From: Ideonella alba
GTDB taxonomy: Bacteria; Pseudomonadota; Gammaproteobacteria; Burkholderiales; Burkholderiaceae_C
Direction of reading: 5' to 3'
DNA: 64,000 nucleotides
Assembly (NCBI RefSeq): GCF_018069875.1
Contig: NZ_JAGQDF010000002.1
Location: 124,001-188,000, forward strand
Below, piece by piece: positions 60,505-64,000 of this stretch. The notes under the pieces were generated by a model. That model was given only the letters and a program-made list of their open reading frames with translations. It was not told where the DNA came from and searched no databases. A program made the translations under genes and the position numbers. Each line of letters opens with the position of its first letter. Position 1 is the stretch's first letter.

Positions 60505-62019
60505 ATGGCCGTCGACCTGCGCCTCGTCCTTCCCGGTACCACCGCTGCGCCCCTGCACGGACTGGCGGGGTCCCGGGCGATCGAGGCCCAGGCCTGCGCC
60601 CGCGCGGGTGATTTCACGCTGATGCAGCGCGCCGGCACCGATGCCGCCCGTCTGGCCCTGGCCCGCTGGCCGCACGCGCGACGCGTCTGGGTGGCCTGCG
60701 GCCCCGGCAACAACGGTGGCGACGGCCTGGTGATGGCGCGCTGCCTGCACCAGCTGGGCCGACAGGTCACGGTCACGCACCTGAGCGGTCGCGGCACCGT
60801 CCCGGCCGATGCACAGCGTGCGCTGGCCCAGGCCGTGCAGGCTGGCGTGACCTTCGGGGACGCACCCGCCCCTGGTGCGGTGGACCTGGCGGTCGACGCC
60901 CTGCTGGGCCTGGGCCAGGATCGCCCGCCCGGCGAGGCCGTGCTTGCGCTGATCGATGCGCTGCACGCCTGCCAGGCGCCGATCCTGGCGCTGGACCTGC
61001 CCACCGGCCTGGCCGCCGACAGCGGCCAGACCCTGGGTGAACATGGCGTGCGCGCCAGCGCCACGCTGTCGCTGCTGACGCTCAAGCCGGGCCTCTTCAC
61101 CGCCGACGGCCGGGACCATGCTGGCGAGATCTGGTGGTCGACATTGGGCGCCACGCTGGACGGCGCCGCGCCGGATGCCCTGCTGCTGGGCGCCGACGAG
61201 GCCCGGCGCCTGCCGCCGCGGCCCCATGCCGGACACAAGGGCGCGTTCGGCGACCTGTGGGTGCTGGGTGGTGCTGCGGGCATGCAAGGCGCGGCGGTGC
61301 TGGCGGCCCGCGCGGCGCTGGCAGCCGGCGCTGGCCGGGTCTATCTGGCCACGCTGGCCGATACCGCGGTCCACGCCCTGCCAGGCGCGCCAGCCGCGCT
61401 GATGCACCGCGACACCCACGCGCTGCGCCAGCCCGAGCGGCTGGCCGCGGCCACCGTGGTGGCCGGCTGCGGCGGCGGCAGCGACATGGGCGCCGAGTTG
61501 CCCGCACCGATCCGCCATGCAGCGCGGCTGGTGCTGGACGCCGACGCACTGAACGCCGTCGCCGCCGAGCCCGCGCTGGCCACCGCCCTGGTGGCCCGCG
61601 GCCACGCTGCCCGCCCAACCGTGCTCACGCCCCACCCGCTGGAAGCCGCGCGCCTGCTGGACAGCAGCACGCGTGCCGTGCAGGCCGACCGCCTGGCGGC
61701 CGCACGGGCGCTGGCCCGGCGCTTCGGCGCGGTGGTGGTGCTCAAGGGCTCGGGCAGCGTCATCGCCACGCCGGAGGGTCCGCCGTGGATCAACGCCACC
61801 GGCAACGCCCGGCTGGCCAGCGCCGGCACCGGCGATGTGCTCGCAGGCTGGCTGGGCGGACGCTGGGCGGCGCTGGGCGACGCCACCGACGCGGCCGCCC
61901 GTGCGGCCCGCGAGGCCGTCTGGCGCCACGGCCTGGCGGCCGACCGCGCCGGCCCGCATGTGTTGATCGCCGATTCGCTGATCGAGGCGATGCTGGCCAG
62001 CACGGCCGACGCCGCCTGA
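60505..62019 (+). CDS. nnrD: Bifunctional NAD(P)H-hydrate epimerase / ADP-dependent dehydratase
   Basis: Metabolite-repair enzyme that restores hydrated NADH and NADPH. The N-terminal YjeF_N epimerase half (about 1-205) has WVACGPGNNGGDGLVMARCL. The C-terminal ribokinase-fold dehydratase half (about 225-500) has HKGAFGDLWVLGGAAGMQGA, VLTPHPLEAARLL and ARLASAGTGDVLAGWLGG, the ADP-binding GTGDVLAG motif. At 504 aa from the ATG at 60505 it is the standard fused form (NnrE plus NnrD, YjeF). It probably shares a transcript with the two genes before it. Confidence 0.95.
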   Translation: MAVDLRLVLPGTTAAPLHGLAGSRAIEAQACARAGDFTLMQRAGTDAARLALARWPHARRVWVACGPGNNGGDGLVMARCLHQLGRQVTVTHLSGRGTVPADAQRALAQAVQAGVTFGDAPAPGAVDLAVDALLGLGQDRPPGEAVLALIDALHACQAPILALDLPTGLAADSGQTLGEHGVRASATLSLLTLKPGLFTADGRDHAGEIWWSTLGATLDGAAPDALLLGADEARRLPPRPHAGHKGAFGDLWVLGGAAGMQGAAVLAARAALAAGAGRVYLATLADTAVHALPGAPAALMHRDTHALRQPERLAAATVVAGCGGGSDMGAELPAPIRHAARLVLDADALNAVAAEPALATALVARGHAARPTVLTPHPLEAARLLDSSTRAVQADRLAAARALARRFGAVVVLKGSGSVIATPEGPPWINATGNARLASAGTGDVLAGWLGGRWAALGDATDAAARAAREAVWRHGLAADRAGPHVLIADSLIEAMLASTADAA

Positions 62020-62064
62020 CACCGCGCCGACCGGCGGAGCGGGTCAGCCGCTCATCGCCTCATC

Positions 62065-64000
62065 TCAGCGCCGCCGGGTCGCCTTGCGCCGGCTGCTGGT
62101 CTTGCCCGAGGCAGCGTCCTGCCGCGGCGAGGTCTTGGACTTGGCCTTGCCCGCGCCAGTACGGCCCGTGGGCGACTGGCGCGCCTTGGCCGCCTTGGTG
62201 GCACGCTTTTGCACCCGGTCCTCGGCCTCCACGCGCTCCAGCGGCGCCAGGCGCTCCTTGCCCGTCGGGCGGCCCTTGGCCAGCAGGCGGTCGGACTCGC
62301 CCTCGCGCACCATGCGGAAGTCGATGCGCCGGCCGTCCAGGTCGACCCGGCTGACCTGCACCCGCACCCGCGCGCCCACCGCATAGCGCTGGCCGCTGCG
62401 CTCGCCGCGCAGTTCCTGGCGCGCCTCGTCGAACCGGAAGTACTCGCTGCCCAGTTCGGTGATGTGGACCAGGCCCTCCACGTACAACGCGTCCAGCGTG
62501 ACGAAGACGCCGAAGGTGGTGACCGCGCTGACGGTGCCCGAGTACTCCTCGCCCAGGCGTTCGCGCATGTAGCGGCACTTCAGCCAGGCCTCGACATCGC
62601 GCGAGGCCTCGTCGGCACGGCGCTCGTTGGCACTGCAATGCGCCCCCACCTGCTCCCAGCGCTCGAGCTCGGCGGCCTGGCCACGCGGCGGCTTGCCGCC
62701 CTTGCGCACCGGCGCGCCCACCAGCTCGCCGGTGCTCAGGTGGTAGCGGCGCGACTGCAGGATGGCCTTGATCACCCGGTGCACCAGCAGGTCCGGATAG
62801 CGACGGATGGGGCTGGTGAAGTGGGTGTAGGCCTGGTAGGCCAGGCCGAAGTGGCCGCTGTTGGCCGGCGTGTAGATCGCCTGCTGCATCGAGCGCAGCA
62901 GCATGGTGTGGATCTGCTGCGCGTCCGGGCGGTCCTTGGTGGCGGCGGCGATCGCCTGGAACTCGCCCGGCTTGGGGTCATCGCTGACCGACAGGCCCAG
63001 GCCCAGCGCGCGCAGGTAGTTCTGCAGGGTCTGGCGCTTCTCGGGCGTAGGCCCCTCGTGCACGCGGTAGAGCGACGCATGTTCAGCGCCGGCGATGAAG
63101 TCCGCTGCGCAGACGTTGGCGGCCAGCATGGCCTCCTCGATCAGGCGATGCGCCTCGGTGCGGGTGCGCGGCACGATCTTCTCGATGCGGCCGTTGTCGT
63201 CGCAGACGATCTGGGTCTCCGTGGTTTCGAAATCCACCGCACCACGTTGGGCGCGGGCCTTCAGCAGCGCGCGGTAGACATCGAGCAGGTCGAGCAGCTG
63301 CGGCATCAGCGCAGCGCGGCGCGTGGCTTCAGGGCCGCGGCTGTTGAGCAGCGCCGCAGCCACCTCGGTGTAGGTCAGCCGCGCATGCGAGCAGATCACC
63401 GCCGGGTAGAACTGGTAGGCGGTGACCTCGCCCTCGGCGCTGACCAGCATGTCGCAGACCATGCTCAGACGATCCACCTCGGGGTTCAGCGAGCACAGGC
63501 CGTTGGACAGCTTCTCCGGCAGCATCGGGATCACCCGGCGCGGGAAGTAGACCGAGGTGGCGCGCTCGAAGGCATCGTCGTCCAGCGCTTCGCCGGGCTT
63601 GACGTAGTGGCTGACGTCGGCGATGGCCACCAGCAGCCGCCAGCCCTTGCTGGCCTTCTTGCCCTTGCCCTGGACATGCGGTTCGCAGTAGACGGCGTCG
63701 TCGAAGTCGCGCGCGTCCTCCCCGTCGATGGTCACCAGCGGCACATCGCGCAGGTCGACGCGGTGCTTCAGGTCGGCGGCGCGCAGCTTGTCGGGCAAGG
63801 CCGCCGCCTGGGCCAGGGCCTCGGGCGAGAAGCGGTGCGGCACCTCGTACTTGCGCACCGCGATCTCGATCTCCATGCCCGGGTCGTCGATCTCGCCCAG
63901 CACCTCGGCCACGCGGCCCACCGGCTGCGAGTACATCGACGGCGGCTCGGTCAGCTCGACCGACACCACCTGGCCGGCACGCGCATTGGCCGCGGCGTTC
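62065..64000 (-). CDS. rnr: Ribonuclease R, 5' end cut by window edge
   Basis: Processive 3'-5' exoribonuclease of the RNase II/RNB family that degrades structured RNA. The visible 645 residues cover the end of the cold-shock part, the RNB catalytic domain (IDGEDARDFDDAVYCEPHV with the metal-binding Asp cluster; HFTSPIRRYPDLLVHR), the S1 domain (EEYSGTVSAVTTFGVFVTLD) and a Lys/Arg-rich tail (about 70 residues, ending SSRRKATRRR) typical of RNase R. The N-terminal part, roughly 100-150 residues, lies past position 64000. Convergent with nnrD. Confidence 0.96.
   Translation of the reverse strand, partial: NAAANARAGQVVSVELTEPPSMYSQPVGRVAEVLGEIDDPGMEIEIAVRKYEVPHRFSPEALAQAAALPDKLRAADLKHRVDLRDVPLVTIDGEDARDFDDAVYCEPHVQGKGKKASKGWRLLVAIADVSHYVKPGEALDDDAFERATSVYFPRRVIPMLPEKLSNGLCSLNPEVDRLSMVCDMLVSAEGEVTAYQFYPAVICSHARLTYTEVAAALLNSRGPEATRRAALMPQLLDLLDVYRALLKARAQRGAVDFETTETQIVCDDNGRIEKIVPRTRTEAHRLIEEAMLAANVCAADFIAGAEHASLYRVHEGPTPEKRQTLQNYLRALGLGLSVSDDPKPGEFQAIAAATKDRPDAQQIHTMLLRSMQQAIYTPANSGHFGLAYQAYTHFTSPIRRYPDLLVHRVIKAILQSRRYHLSTGELVGAPVRKGGKPPRGQAAELERWEQVGAHCSANERRADEASRDVEAWLKCRYMRERLGEEYSGTVSAVTTFGVFVTLDALYVEGLVHITELGSEYFRFDEARQELRGERSGQRYAVGARVRVQVSRVDLDGRRIDFRMVREGESDRLLAKGRPTGKERLAPLERVEAEDRVQKRATKAAKARQSPTGRTGAGKAKSKTSPRQDAASGKTSSRRKATRRR

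Overview
The window is a 64 kb chromosomal segment, very GC-rich (near 70%) and densely coded. It carries 54 protein genes (two cut by the window edges) and no tRNA, rRNA, insertion sequence, prophage or CRISPR array that I could see. No gene-free stretch exceeds 300 bases. Gene content and order point to a betaproteobacterium of the order Burkholderiales (Leptothrix/Rubrivivax/Ideonella-like): rpsF-priB-rpsR-rplI-dnaB, the rpsB-tsf-pyrH-frr-uppS-cdsA-dxr-rseP-bamA-ompH-lpxD-fabZ-lpxA-lpxB-rnhB run, a Lys/Ala-rich extension on RpoD, a tct tricarboxylate transport cluster and a CTG-N10-CAG LexA box. The genus is inference.

Layout. 1-5.1 kb: ispF and ispD (MEP isoprenoid pathway; IspD carries an extra C-terminal VOC domain) divergent from mfd. 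5.1-9.8 kb: a sulfotransferase-like gene, a methyl-accepting chemotaxis protein without a sensor domain, serB, and a REC/CheW-like protein. 9.8-15.5 kb: hrpA divergent from argA-yggX. 15.5-22.4 kb: an H-NS-like gene, dnaG, rpoD, an adenylate cyclase-FHA protein and hemH. 22.4-28.2 kb: tctCBA divergent from the two-component pair tctDE, with an Hsp15 gene overlapping tctE. 28.2-32.2 kb: grpE-dnaK-dnaJ behind a sigma32-type promoter. 32.2-34.7 kb: a receiver-TPR protein and a minimal histidine-kinase-like ATPase behind a sigma28-like promoter. 34.7-35.9 kb: a radical SAM gene with a LexA-type operator next to its start codon. 35.9-39.0 kb: dnaB and the rpsF operon. 39.1-42.6 kb: ppsA divergent from its regulator ppsR. 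42.6-57.6 kb: a cell-envelope and translation super-cluster on the minus strand, in transcription order rpsB, tsf, pyrH, frr, uppS, cdsA, dxr, rseP, bamA, ompH, lpxD, fabZ, lpxA, lpxB, rnhB and a TrmH-family methyltransferase. 57.8-62.0 kb: an amidase, a DadA-like flavoprotein and the NAD(P)HX repair enzyme. 62.1-64.0 kb: RNase R, truncated at the right edge.

How it fits together. Most genes are housekeeping. dxr, ispD, ispF and uppS supply and use isoprenoids; lpxD/fabZ/lpxA/lpxB make lipid A; bamA/ompH/rseP build and monitor the outer membrane; dnaG/rpoD/dnaB/priB/mfd/hrpA/rnr handle nucleic acids. The less ordinary content is in signalling: a sensor-less chemoreceptor, a REC/CheW-like protein, a REC-TPR/ATPase pair and a cyclase-FHA fusion, two of them preceded by sigma28-like sequences. 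I found no defence island or clearly novel multi-gene system. The best leads are the IspD-VOC fusion, the REC-TPR/ATPase pair, the LexA-box radical SAM gene and the cyclase-FHA protein.
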